A stretch of 64,000 nt of DNA from Symsagittifera roscoffensis (GCF_963678635.1 NC_087067.1:49521618-49585617); one strand, 5' to 3'; shown: positions 56,401-64,000, counted from the first letter of the stretch. Numbers and translations: made by a program. The notes: generated from the sequence alone by a model not told the origin.

Positions 56401-58699
56401 CTAAATCGGGTTCTCGAATTGAAGAAGGGTGTGATGCTCTCTTTTTTATTGCTATTTTCCTTAATTGTGGTGTTAAGGTCATCATTAAGATTTCTGTCAT
56501 CTTTGTGTTTTTATAGTCATGTGTATTTAGTGAGTATGCTTTTCGAACTAGTGTTTCGATTCGTACTGCTATTTGCTTGATGGTTTCGTTTGGTAATCTG
56601 CGAATTTCATTACATAAAACTCTTTGTTGTTGTTTGTTTCTTTCGGAGTCAAACATTTTTGAAAATTCTTGTGTAAATCTTTTCCAGTTTGATTTTATTT
56701 CTAGAGGTAGTACTGAAAACCATTTTTGGGCTGCGCCATCTAAGGTTGTTTGTATCAACGCTGTGCGTCGATGTATCCAGTTTTGATGTAGTGGCGTATT
56801 AATTGGTTCAGGTCCAATATTTAAAATCAGGTTTGCTGTTACTGCATTTAAATAATCTTCTACAGAGTATTCAGGGTCTGTTCCTGTGAAAACCATTAAA
56901 GGTTTGTTTGATGTTATTGATGATCCACCCATAAGGTATGGATTCATTGTCATTTGTAATGATTCTGCTGCATTTGGCATTTGAGAAAAATTTGAAAGTT
57001 GGTTTCTTGTTATCTCATGTTGTTGGAGATAATATGGGAGTGGTATTTCATTTTGCATTTGTGATGCTTGATACGAGTGTGCAGTCATTGGATTTTGTTG
57101 TTGAATTGGTTGAAAAGATTGTGTATTAATTAGATTTTGTTGTTGAAATGGTTGTTGATGTTGTGCATCTATTGGTTGTGGAGAAAAATTCCTATGATTT
57201 GTACGTGTTCTCTGTATTCCTTGTCTACGATATTCTTGAGTATTTTGTGCAAATATATCTGGTTGTAAGAAATCGTCATCTGAGGATAAATAATCCATTT
57301 GATAAGATGTTTGTTTTTTATTTTTATTCTGTTGAAAAAATGGGCAATTTTCACTGCGATCCTGTGGAGGATTTGGTTGAAAATTTTTGGAATTATATTG
57401 GGCCGTTGGGTTATCCCAGTTTCGAGGTTTTGTATATTGATTAAAATTCCTTTGTGGTTGATAATTTGTTTTTGATGGATCTGTATAATTATAATTATGG
57501 TCTGCAAAGTTGTTTTTAGTGAATGTTTTGCGTGTTTTTGATGGTATTGTCATGGGTCTGTATGTTTGGTAATCCATATGGGAATATTTTGGAGCAACCG
57601 AAGGTTTAACGGTTGATTGTAAGGTTACCTGTGTTTGTGAAGGATTTGTATTTCTTGGTGTTGTTAAATTCGGGCGTATTGGTGAAATACTTTGTTGTGT
57701 AGTTGTTGTGTGTACAATTTCTTCATTTATGAAGTGTGATGGTGTCTGGATATCTTGTTGAGTAAGATTCCTAGTTCCATTGAGGTTTTCGTTGTGTATG
57801 ACTGTCGAGTTTAAACTATTATTTTGTGTATCGGGCAAAAATGTATTATAGTTTAATGGTGTTGCATCAATTGTTAATGGTATTACTCTTACATAATCTC
57901 TTATGTAAGATATTGTACCTATTGCTTGACTTGAGATTGATTGTGGAAAGCTTATAAATGCGGGATGAGACCATTCGGGGTCCCAAACATAATCTGATTG
58001 TTCTGTGATAGCGGTATCATCGTTCGAATTTTGGGGTCTAAAATTTTTTCTTGCTTGTGCAATTAAATCAATATTGTGTGTGAAATAATCTATTATGAAC
58101 CATGCCAAAATTTTTTGTAAATCGTGTTTGGTATGTTGTGAAACGTCGTCTTTCGTGAAATTTTCTTTAATGATGTTTAAATAACTAGAGAGTAGTGTGA
58201 TTTCATGTCGTACTCTTAAATGTTTAGATGTTTCTGTCGGTGAGACATTTGTTATTGGGATTTCGTTTTCTAATATCGAAATATAACTATATATTATTGC
58301 GAAAACTTCATTGGTGAATATGGAGTTTGCTCTTTGTGAGTTATGATATTGGATGCTTTTTATATATTCTGAAAAAACTTTTGAAAATTCTAAATCAAGA
58401 TCGTCTGTTTGAATTGTATATTTTCTATTATTATGGTTTGGTGAGGTGAATTCTATGGAGTAGATTCCATACTGTTGTGTTATCTTGCATATATCTTTTA
58501 GATAGTGATCTATGATTTGTCTTTTGATTTTTACATCGGGGAACTCTGTTTTACATGGACTGATTCCGGGTTCAAATAAATTTACGAGTAAATTTTGACA
58601 AAATATGTGTTGTCCTCTATCAGTATCTGCATCTACTATAAAAGGAAAGATTTCATCATCATCTGGAGTTTCGTCACCTGGGGTGTGTGTTGAACTCAT
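50477..58699 (-). CDS. gag-pol: Gag-Pol polyprotein, single frame, 2740 aa
   Basis: Approximate order: unassigned N-terminal domain 1-290; Q/N/P-rich linker 290-590; retrotransposon capsid from ~590 (FTGTDPEYSVEDYLNAV, TTLDGAAQKWF); CX2CX4HX4C zinc knuckle ~841 (CNYCRRYGHSISEC); extremely N/S/R/Y-rich stretch ~880-1070; aspartic protease ~1228 (LIDSGAESNII); RT with YLDD at ~1737 (AITYLDDVFMQ); RNase H ~1884 (AMCDASNFGIGAAL, LFTDHKP); integrase zinc region ~2250-2290 (GHSGSEKTYSN, CNDCIVC); DDE core with FDTKG, TDNGTEF, then 35 residues to the Glu of GLVEGMNR (~2320-2417); and a GPY/F module (LRKGPYQIIAKPTDV, ~2595). All key residues are present. Gag and Pol share one frame, so no frameshift or readthrough is needed and the Gag:Pol ratio must be set otherwise. 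The ATG lies inside the end of the upstream ORF. Confidence 0.95.
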   Translation of the reverse strand: MSSTHTPGDETPDDDEIFPFIVDADTDRGQHIFCQNLLVNLFEPGISPCKTEFPDVKIKRQIIDHYLKDICKITQQYGIYSIEFTSPNHNNRKYTIQTDDLDLEFSKVFSEYIKSIQYHNSQRANSIFTNEVFAIIYSYISILENEIPITNVSPTETSKHLRVRHEITLLSSYLNIIKENFTKDDVSQHTKHDLQKILAWFIIDYFTHNIDLIAQARKNFRPQNSNDDTAITEQSDYVWDPEWSHPAFISFPQSISSQAIGTISYIRDYVRVIPLTIDATPLNYNTFLPDTQNNSLNSTVIHNENLNGTRNLTQQDIQTPSHFINEEIVHTTTTQQSISPIRPNLTTPRNTNPSQTQVTLQSTVKPSVAPKYSHMDYQTYRPMTIPSKTRKTFTKNNFADHNYNYTDPSKTNYQPQRNFNQYTKPRNWDNPTAQYNSKNFQPNPPQDRSENCPFFQQNKNKKQTSYQMDYLSSDDDFLQPDIFAQNTQEYRRQGIQRTRTNHRNFSPQPIDAQHQQPFQQQNLINTQSFQPIQQQNPMTAHSYQASQMQNEIPLPYYLQQHEITRNQLSNFSQMPNAAESLQMTMNPYLMGGSSITSNKPLMVFTGTDPEYSVEDYLNAVTANLILNIGPEPINTPLHQNWIHRRTALIQTTLDGAAQKWFSVLPLEIKSNWKRFTQEFSKMFDSERNKQQQRVLCNEIRRLPNETIKQIAVRIETLVRKAYSLNTHDYKNTKMTEILMMTLTPQLRKIAIKKRASHPSSIREPDLDFRKLVDKLEQAEITMKLEETENLKLQYVNRIETTPTNINNIQESETDLVEKITEILNIYEKNPNFKGKPSFKKWCNYCRRYGHSISECRQKQQDSQNKPQKYKEPNKSFYQYMKKDQNLPNKTVHSNNSSGKPLPNNTSYTRNQSPYNSSYRGRSPERRNTHNSSQNHYNRPNSRNNYSRSNSNTQRFLSRSNSQSRNNYYPNNQSRNSSYNRNRNYSYNRNRSYSNNRNQNYPNNQSRNNSYNRSNYNRPNNNYQNRSRNNSQNRHSSYNNRYRNYSQSPHRNNNNYNNSNNRHRSSTPKHQRQINQVQSNPETTSDPPGIDDTVTKTLQLNQINCTSSDSESDTENTLSINMIKVENDYESVIYEQPFSSHIYENQSEFLQNYYTTPINSTPTTQETNEINTTDQTNKNTKTKCLNTNHIYQNIQKEQPKEKIWTIPFLLESPRNKEFQPPDLEIDFLIDSGAESNIINIPTWNEIKTLHPKLIPLETSSKLATAQGSTLINYGKIQLFLLPTRTMEQSKILNKPFKQIFHITDIKYNIIGIPFISKYIPTINILNSKILIKDKYTKTKETSLTFFQRLNKQPPFFSKFYPIYNQQRKHLKPLSGNIYNFSIKQVHQYDKEQNKQKFYMSDFEFKPIHKFFKITISSIKYLKNSNSDIISLHVYNNTPYQVTLPLGLLGYCETNATISPIHEKAYRVNNILQLLDICQSTILNEELSINNIIRNENRNTDYFTKTPYFKPTFNISNYTEDQQKFLTMFNFQHSQITQDEFEKLAKQLIKYSSVYATSKFDVGKISSSLHLPLKPDAVFKKQRASKVPIHLHDKVNRLLDILEQYNIISPVNKEEQPKGNTFINPVIILAKGESLKIVLDARYLNSLIDESKCNWPIEPIQVILTKINGKYFTTADMNSAYNQMPLDEQSRRLTQFVIGNQQYEFNRLFYGISIGPAAFSAFMSKIFRPLILKKNAITYLDDVFMQSQTKDEMFKVLEKYHQILQNENLKAAPDKSHFFLTRVKFLGHNIERKTITPLKSRIDAIQKLQPPTNKKKIQEFLGMLNFLSKYVYKMQLYLRPFYNILRQQNNFEWNTEHQARFEEIKKLLTEQISNTIPDPDQPFYAMCDASNFGIGAALLQSHNGTNKMNLISANSRLFTQAELRLSTLMRECTAIIYTLTEYEFLILGSKHPTVLFTDHKPIIFLFTQKSNPNHRVYRFQLILMKFPNLHIVWTAGKNLALPDTLSRNTPPELLTRKTTVEIPKNIKFYLAENETSPRLECKYAVKTDIEQSQINSLQHFPLYLDCQNNHYEVDLLGTSTFKPIPYSQWIKKNTQQKRTKQHPPKKDHFPLIEKEDLTDKINLSGPQTNDSKYTINQVFDLHDPLDTIPLSKLEIENIFLPPTEIITISTLKQYQNLDPVIRQLKSWHKYKTKPIKADSTILGNKTLLRYFRKFNNTTINENTDLLEYNLNESTVPCLPISMILIAFNISHTQNIKGHSGSEKTYSNFIQNFYFPNAPIWIKVLCNDCIVCQLNKPYPNQKQIAQKQDFKGQSLYFNHRISFDTKGPISPSSEGNSYIMVIVDAFTHYVALNPVPHCNAYYAYTTLYEHWIAKFGLPEILVTDNGTEFINNEIITLCHLYNIKHKPRTSHAPWTNGLVEGMNRSLQEYLRCIINGNDTKYTEWSADVKLFPLAYNSQITTTLGMSPYEMVFNQKPRKPIMFTANSHKNAQGYCQPNKDSICYNLPLHTHDEDHFHHPQILKLASGTHTEWILNRDKKHNEIYQKITKKLLQRQNINEQINSRFTPASDLKIGTFVLIPNFNTQKGISKKLQPLRKGPYQIIAKPTDVTYKITDSNTKEIVQHRNNLLPYYPKEYALRELTQLYSFTGLKIIQNEPHLKNTEQNDNPTENQNTKPTATKNNTQNHKESPKPRKNRKMTEQIIPQEEIDKSEHRKTTRLRNQPRKNYKMFIPQSKILKKVEFKK

Positions 58700-59141
58700 T
58701 TTTTCGTTCGATGACTGTTAATATGTAATTATTAATGTGTCGAATTGGTTGATTCCAATTGTATAGATGTACTGGTTTGTGTTTGTACTGTTTTTTTATT
58801 CTTCTTTTTCCTCTTTGTGATGAATTTGAAGTTGTTTCTGAGTCAGAAAAATATAATTGATCGTGAAGTGGGTAATTTTTATCTATTGATTCTTTTAGTT
58901 TGTAAAGTTCGTCTAAACTGTTGGTTTCTGATTCTGAAAATGCGTTTCGATTTTTTGAAAATCTTTTTCGTGTTATTTGTCTTTGTTTAGTTATTATTTT
59001 TCTTTTTAGTGTTTGTCGTTTTGTTCGAATGTATCCAACTGTTTGTGTATGAGGTGTGATTACAAGGTCGTATTTTTTGTTATCTATTTCACAATTGTGT
59101 AAAATGATTGTTTGTTTATTTCCTAGGTTTTTAAATGACAT
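58674..59141 (-). CDS. Basic 155-aa protein upstream of Gag
   Basis: Starts with ATG at 59141, overlaps the Gag-Pol start by 26 nt in a different frame (+1) and ends in TGA at 58674. It has a hydrophobic/charged N-terminal ~35 residues, a long K/R run at ~40-65 (KRQTLKRKIITKQRQITRKR) like a nuclear-localisation or RNA-binding patch, two acidic serine clusters (SESETNSLDE, FSDSETTSNSS) that suit CK2 phosphorylation, and a second basic patch (RGKRRIKKQYKHK). Composition recalls small regulatory RNA-binding proteins of complex retroviruses; there is no demonstrated homology. It could also be a Gag leader. Confidence 0.75.
   Translation of the reverse strand: MSFKNLGNKQTIILHNCEIDNKKYDLVITPHTQTVGYIRTKRQTLKRKIITKQRQITRKRFSKNRNAFSESETNSLDELYKLKESIDKNYPLHDQLYFSDSETTSNSSQRGKRRIKKQYKHKPVHLYNWNQPIRHINNYILTVIERKNEFNTHPR
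58676..58681 (-). promoter_or_regulatory. Candidate 5' splice donor inside the Gag start
   Basis: The - strand reads CCCCAG|GTGACG eight codons after the Gag ATG, with the exon ending at 58678. The phase (one base of a codon) fits the acceptor at 49461, which leads into the 384-codon frame lacking ATG. Use of the Gag ATG for spliced env-type RNAs is known in gypsy. Motif only. Confidence 0.4.
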
Positions 59142-60072
59142 AAGGTTTAGAATGACGGATGCAAAAGGTTGTTAAATGATTTCTATTTTCTTAAACTGTT
59201 AGTTCTTACGATTTTTTGGTTAGCTTAACCTGGGTCTATTTGTTCAGGGTTGGAGAGAAAAGTATATCGATTCCGAAGAATGATTTTTACTTTCTCGTGA
59301 CTAGTATAAGCTAAGGTGTTAACTTACTTAATCTTACTTAGGGGTAGTGATTGTGTTCAAGGGTTGGAGAATAGTAAATCGATCCACAAGGTTCAGGTAT
59401 AATTAGAACGCGAGTAGTTCGTTAGATACTATTTTAAACTTACTAAGTCTAAGATTTATCCTGGGTCTGGTAAGAGGGGGGGTCAAGTGAAGGATGAATA
59501 ACCGAAGTTCTTCACTGTTTATCCTAATTTGAATGATTAGTTTTGTTTAAAAATTTCTATTAGTCTTGGGTCTTTAGAAAGGGTTGGGTAGTGAATCGAC
59601 GTTTGAGGTCGTTAGACACTAATTAAGTGGGTGGGGGAGAACAAAGTTGTTCTGTTTGATCCAAGGATAAGCCTTGATGATCAAATTTGAAATTTAATTA
59701 AGTAGAAAATGATTTAAGATCCAAGGATAAGCCTTGATGATCTGGTTTTAAAATTAAGTGAATTTAAGTTTTAATAAAGTTTTAAATGTGTGTAAAGGAA
59801 AGATTTAGTGTTTTGATGATATTAGTGAGTTGATGATTGCGGTTATGTTTTAGATGATGAAGCTGGAACAACAGGATGATTTATGATTACTAACCATTTA
59901 TTGTCATGCTACTAATTTTTATTTTTATTTTCCAATAAATATTTTTCAAACATGTTTTGTATAATACTGCAGAGTTTTAGGAAAACGATCTTAGATCTTT
60001 TTATCAATCGTTATTGTATAATATTAATTTTGTTTAGCGCCTGAAATGATTTTGAAGAGTAACTTCAAGGTT

Positions 60073-60306
60073 TTATGTTTGCAAATGGAAATCTAAATTC
60101 ATTGCAAGTAGTATTCGAAATATAAAAGTTTGTTCTGGCTTTTGCCGAACTATCATATAACTATACGGCAAGTTTCTACTTTGTCGTATGTCGTCTTTGG
60201 TTCGAGGTCTTCTTCCAATTCCGGGTAGTTCTATTATGGTTCGGAATATTGGCTCTGATCTATTGAGTCGGAGAGACATTTCAATTAAATTATTGTCGTA
60301 TAACAT
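60073..60306 (-). CDS. 77-aa ORF in the leader
   Basis: ATG start, between primer site and the basic ORF. It begins with hydrophilic sequence (LYDNNLIEMSLRLNRSE), has GIGRRPRTKDD in the middle, and ends with a mildly hydrophobic segment (TFIFRILLAMNLDF). No relatives recognised. It may be an upstream ORF that controls translation, an accessory gene, or chance. Confidence 0.35.
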   Translation of the reverse strand: MLYDNNLIEMSLRLNRSEPIFRTIIELPGIGRRPRTKDDIRQSRNLPYSYMIVRQKPEQTFIFRILLAMNLDFHLQT

Positions 60307-60374
60307 TTTGTAAATGTTTTTGTCTAATTTCTAATCTATTTTTGGTTAATTCTAAGCTATTAAGGTCTTGTTCG

Positions 60375-60392
60375 AGACTTATGGTCGCACCA
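60375..60392 (-). other. Primer-binding site of the large element
   Basis: After the LTR end (CCTAACTCA) and a 2-nt spacer, the - strand reads TGGTGCGACCATAAGTCT. The TGG is as expected for pairing with a tRNA CCA end. I cannot name the tRNA with confidence; it differs from the tRNA-Ser-type site of gypsy A. Confidence 0.6.
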
Positions 60393-60394
60393 GA

Positions 60395-60802
60395 TGAGTT
60401 AGGACCGAAGTGTAACTCATAGAGTAATTTCGGATAGGGTACACCGTCTGCTCGTCACGCTATCTTATTTTCGGCCGGATAGATTCGTGCAACTTCTTAG
60501 TCTAATACCGATCCTAATCTTACTCTTATACTATCTAGTCTCAGGTTGTTTAACTAGTCTCTGCTAGGCTCAATAGATCTAGGGTATACTGGTTTATTGC
60601 GGCTGCTGAAGTGCTCGGGAGAGTCCAACTAATTTCTAAGTTAAATTCAAATCTCTCTGGTGCTGAAATTACAAGTAACTTCAGCACTTACAAATAAGTG
60701 GGTTGTTAGTTAGATGGATCATGATTGGTTAATATTAAATACTTTACATTGGTAAAACATTTAATTTATCCAATCATAAAATATAGTTTAGATCAGGTTC
60801 CA
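60395..60802 (-). repeat. 5' LTR of the large element
   Basis: Same 408 bp as 41943-42350, with no difference seen on side-by-side reading. Flanked at 60803-60806 by CTAA, the second half of the target duplication. Would carry the promoter for the genomic RNA, read leftwards. Confidence 0.95.
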
Positions 60803-61616
60803 CTAAGGAGAAAAAGTGGTGTTTGATTTTGATGCATTTTTTGATGGGTTTTTGTTTTTGTTTGTTTGTTTTCTCTATTTGTTGTTTATCATTGCTAATT
60901 TTTATGAAATGTGTTTATGTTAACAAAAAATATGTACTTTGAAATTAATTTTTTTTTGACATTCGTTTTAAGTTTTGTTCTGAAATCATTTTTTTTGCAA
61001 TTCATTTCTTCTGGTTGATTTTCGGCTCTCAGGCTAATTACATATTGTTATCTTAAGACCCATTAAAGTGTGATCTAAAAACAATTAAGGCAAGACTGGG
61101 TAAATTTCTAATGAAAACAAAAAACCCGAAAGTCTCAAAACGCAGAAAATTGTCCAAATTTTCCATTGAAACACTTCACTGATGTTAGATTTTCAGAACC
61201 TGTCGGTTTTTGAGAAAAAATGCAGATAAGAATTTTTTTGTGTTGAAACTTTCGCTATATCATCAACGAAACAACTCAGTAAGAAAAGACACTTTCATGT
61301 AATTTGCAATGTTTTGTTGTTTCGTACCCCATATTTTTATTCAATTTTAATTTGAAAAGTATTTAATACAAATCAATATAAATTTCAAGGAGGACAAACA
61401 TTGTTCAGTGTCTCAAGATTAATTTTAACATCACATTGTAAAGTTTCAACCGCTAGTACATAACTTAAATGCATCGGGTGTACTAGTGCATAGGAGGCAG
61501 AAAAACAATGACGGAAAATCTGCAATGTTGAAAGCAATTTTTGTTTTTCGGCACTGTTGTTCCAGTTCGACTAGAAATGGGTGAAAAATCAAAAACAATT
61601 ATAAAATTTTTTGTAA
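60803..61616. other. No feature recognised beyond CTAA target duplication
   Basis: CTAA at 60803-60806 is the right target duplication. The rest is AT-rich and featureless. Confidence 0.5.
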
Positions 61617-61830
61617 CTTTTAACTATCAAAATGTGCATTAAGATTTCAAATATAATTTTTCTGCAAGTCCATTTTTCTAAGTGAATCTTTGTTTAAATT
61701 TAATTTTTTTTTTTCAATTGAATGTTTTATAGATCTTTCCAAACCGATTGAGGAAACAGTAGTAAAATTTAAAACTAATTTTGAAACAGCTGAAACTTTT
61801 GTAGGATGGTCAAGCCGAATATATGTCTAT
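61617..61830. repeat. Fragment of the 36-39.8-kb duplicated repeat
   Basis: Follows the end of the 36100-37992 unit in the phrases TTTCTAAGTGAA, GTAAAATTTAAAACTAATTT, CAGCTGAA and AGGATGGTCAAGCCGAAT, with substitutions. Shows that this unit is dispersed, not just locally duplicated. Confidence 0.55.
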
Positions 61831-61849
61831 TATTTTCATTTATTGAAAC

Positions 61850-61930
61850 TGTGAGATAAGCATTTTTTCCATATGCTCGGTGTATGAAACAGTATGATAA
61901 GCTTTTTTTGTTGATAAGCTTTTTAACAGT
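61850..61930. repeat. Family A arm fragment
   Basis: GAGATAAGCATTTTTTCCAT and CAGTATGATAAGCTTTTTTT are the terminal-arm phrases of family A, here without matching left arm and abutting a family B copy. Confidence 0.5.
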
Positions 61931-62280
61931 ATGAAAGTAACGGAATATTTTTGCTCGGGGAGGGTTTTTTTTCTTCAGACACATTTCGATTTTTTAACTA
62001 GCCATTTTTGACGGAATTTTTTAACATCATTCAAAAGTTATTGTTGTCTTGAGCTTAAAATTGAAAAAAAATTTCACCTGTAATCATCTTTCGTAAAATT
62101 ACGGGGGTTTAAAGATTGCCAACTCGGCCAATTTGGGACAATTAACGCGCCATTTATTTTGTGCCATTAACGCGTAAGGGGAGATTTAATCCGTTTTAGA
62201 ACTCGTTCCAAATTGGTTGAAGGAAGCTTATGTGTCATAGTTGATTTGTTACTAGGAGTGAAATCTATCACTTTGGACTC
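61930..62280 (-). repeat. Family B repeat fragment, copy 7
   Basis: Reverse-orientation copy starting at GTATGAAAGTAACGGAATAT. It keeps TTCTTCAGACACATTTCGA, GGGACAATTAACGCGCCATT and TTCCAAATTGGTTGAAGGAA, and breaks off near 62280 before the CTGCTCGTATC end. Confidence 0.65.
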
Positions 62281-64000
62281 TATCAACTTTATCAGTTTTT
62301 GGCTTTTTGGAGCACTTTCAGTTTTGGTACTATTGTACTTCGGCACTGATCAACGTCTTCGTGCTTAGTAGCAAATGCGTCAGAGTAAAATCTGTTTACA
62401 AGTAAGGATTTGAAACTTTAAGAGCTAGGTAGATTTTATATATATTTAATCGACTACTCAGCTAAAAAAACTTTCAAATGAGAAATAAGCGATTCTGCTG
62501 CAAACTATGCAAAAATTGGCGGATAGCTAGTTAAAATTTTTTTGCTCGCTTTGTTTTACTCAAGATTAGGGGGGCCTTTCCACTATAAGATAAAAATTGA
62601 AAAAAAAATTTTATTAGAAAACTGGACTGAATAAACTTACAAATACAGTGTTGATTTTTTGAACGATAAATCAAGCACCAAAATTGCAGAAGTGCAAATA
62701 AGTTGACAATTAAAAGTGCATCTTTTTTCAATTTTTATGTGCAGAAAACAGCGAAAAAAGGAAAACAAAAATAAATTAAAACTCAGTTTGAGGCTATATC
62801 AAAAATGTTTCGTTTTGACTAATCATGTAACATAATATTGATGGTTTTTTGTAATTATGGCCCATTTTCATTATAAAAACTTTCATTTTCGTTTAAGGAG
62901 CATAACCGAAATCTATAAAATGAATACATACAAAAAAAATACATACGGTTTTTTTCCAATAAATTTTGTTGTTTTTTTAACAGCAGTGGAGTTATTTGTT
63001 GATTAAAATGGCCTTCTTTTCTGCGCTTGAACATTGAACCTTTTTTGTCGCAAAATTTAGTTGAAGTATTTTTTATTGCTATTTTTAAGTTTTTAGTATA
63101 TTATAAACAACAGCAATATTTTGCATCGCGAAACTTTGTGACACAAATCGAGACGCGAAGTGTTAAGATATGAACAAATTTTAAGATGCAATATAAGCTG
63201 TTGTGTATCTGGTAGAAAAACAGATGTGAAAAACCCGCATATTTGGAAAAAATTTCTGGTCAACACGCAGTTCTTACTTTGTTTTCCGTTTGTTTGATTG
63301 TTCAAATAAAGCACGGAATCATATTGCATACAAGCGGTTTATTGCTCAAATACAGCACGAAAAGGTATAAAACACGTGTTATTTTTCCTCAAAACAGCTA
63401 AACAAATGAATTTATCAATTTTTGTTATTTCACTCAATTTTTATTATTTCACCATTATTAAAAGCAGGGATGAATTTTCCCCTTGATTTATAGCTTTTTG
63501 CATTTCGTCAAAACGCTAAAGGGAGGGAACTCATTGAGACTTTTTTGTTTTCTGCTTTTTGGAAATAAACATAATTGCCATTGACAGAAGAACAGGAAAA
63601 CACCTGCTTCTCAAGACACGAGAATTCAGATATTCTGCCAAGTGAATTCGATTTTTCATGCTTCAAAACTAGACAACTTGACATTTTGATCAGATTGGCC
63701 ATTATCTGAATTAAGTCATAATCTTCGCCTCGCTGTCAAGATACGGATTTTTTCATTACAAACAGAATTATCTTCTTTTGTCGAGTTCTTTTTAATATTT
63801 TTTTTACCAAAAAGCTGAGTGATGGGATATTTTTTGTAAATCAGGGACATGTTCTATTACCTTACCTATAATAATGAACTGTCCATTAACCTAGTTTGAT
63901 TTAAAGCCACTTCTTATCTAGTGAACAAAAATTCAAGTGGTTGCGCTGAAAATTTCTGAGCTCGTTTGCGTTTGTTGTTTTTTTGTCTGTTTTCGCTCTT
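62281..64000. other. No feature recognised (right flank)
   Basis: AT-rich sequence with poly-T/poly-A runs. Small frames on the - strand (62531-62731, 63093-63329, 63508-63702) are random in composition. No RNA gene seen. Confidence 0.5.

Larger units (their letters stand above)
59142..60394 (-). promoter_or_regulatory. 1.25-kb leader with duplicated stem-loop and possible splice donors
   Basis: Two identical 25-bp segments start at 59658 and 59718. Each can fold as CAAGG-ATAAG-CCTTG framed by GATC sites. AGGGTTGGAGA...ATCGA recurs in diverged form at about 59247, 59360 and 59580. GTAAGT occurs at 59327-59322 and at 59443-59438 on the - strand, possible major splice donors. Likely functions (packaging, dimerisation, splicing) are inferred from position only. 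Confidence 0.5.
41943..60802 (-). mobile_element. 18.9-kb complex envelope-bearing Ty3/gypsy retroelement (endogenous retrovirus-like)
   Basis: Bounded by 408-bp LTRs with TG...CA ends and a CTAA target duplication. All large ORFs are on the - strand and uninterrupted. Order: 5' LTR, primer site, 1.25-kb leader, basic 155-aa ORF, Gag-Pol (2740 aa), ATG-less 50-codon frame, two small hydrophobic ORFs, ATG-less 384-aa frame, envelope (872 aa), unknown 601-aa ORF, ~1.56-kb 3' region, 3' LTR. Errantivirus-like gypsy elements are usually 7-10 kb with gag, pol and env; this is about twice that, with at least five further frames. No visible LTR difference and intact large frames point to a recent insertion. 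Family placement beyond Ty3/gypsy is not attempted. Confidence 0.92.

Noticed and set aside
1-64000. CRISPR array, bacterial operons or prokaryotic origin of the window
   Set aside because: No regular spacer-repeat structure, no ribosome-binding pattern, and all recognisable genes are eukaryotic mobile elements.

Overview
The window is AT-rich, repeat-dominated metazoan (most likely invertebrate) DNA. The evidence is animal-type Ty3/gypsy and non-LTR retroelements, several families of short inverted-repeat elements, a FLYWCH-type zinc-finger ORF, long homopolymer G/C tracts and consensus GT/AG splice signals. I recognise no ordinary host gene. The species cannot be fixed from the sequence alone.

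Layout. 1-10.5 kb holds two head-to-tail Ty3/gypsy copies on the + strand ('gypsy A'): LTRs at 1169-2015 and 3410-4247 and a tRNA-Ser-like primer site. The first copy has lost about 3 kb internally; the second keeps gag, protease, RT, RNase H and integrase remnants plus a broken third ORF. 10.6-12.6 kb is a ~1 kb tandem duplication of LTR-like sequence. 12.6-40 kb is intergenic: a fold-back hairpin (12600-12831), a 346-bp MITE (12922-13267), a triple G-rich repeat (14-15 kb), a ~530-bp family ('family B', seven copies), a larger inverted-repeat family ('family A'), an inverted array of a GGAATCCGC motif around a non-LTR RT fragment (21.4-23.0 kb), poly-G/poly-C tracts and a 1.9-kb tandem duplication split by a (TA)n tract. 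40.04-41.72 kb is a terminal-inverted-repeat element carrying the FLYWCH ORF and a tRNA-like sequence.

The centrepiece is 41943-60802: an 18.86-kb LTR retroelement on the - strand with 408-bp LTRs that look identical, TG...CA ends and a 4-bp target duplication (CTAA), so it is young and its large ORFs are intact. Reading 5'->3' on the - strand it has a 1.25-kb leader with a duplicated stem-loop, a basic 155-aa protein, a single 2740-aa Gag-Pol, a 50-codon frame without ATG, two small hydrophobic proteins, a 384-aa frame without ATG, an 872-aa envelope glycoprotein resembling chuvirus/BEL-type class III glycoproteins, a 601-aa unknown protein and a ~1.56-kb 3' region with splice-like signals. 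Everything downstream of a ~450-bp gap after pol is packed operon-fashion, with stop-start (TAAATG, ATGA) or short overlaps. It looks like a complex endogenous retrovirus with accessory genes rather than a simple gypsy element, and is the best candidate for an undescribed system. The rest (60.8-64 kb) is intergenic with fragments of the same repeat families.
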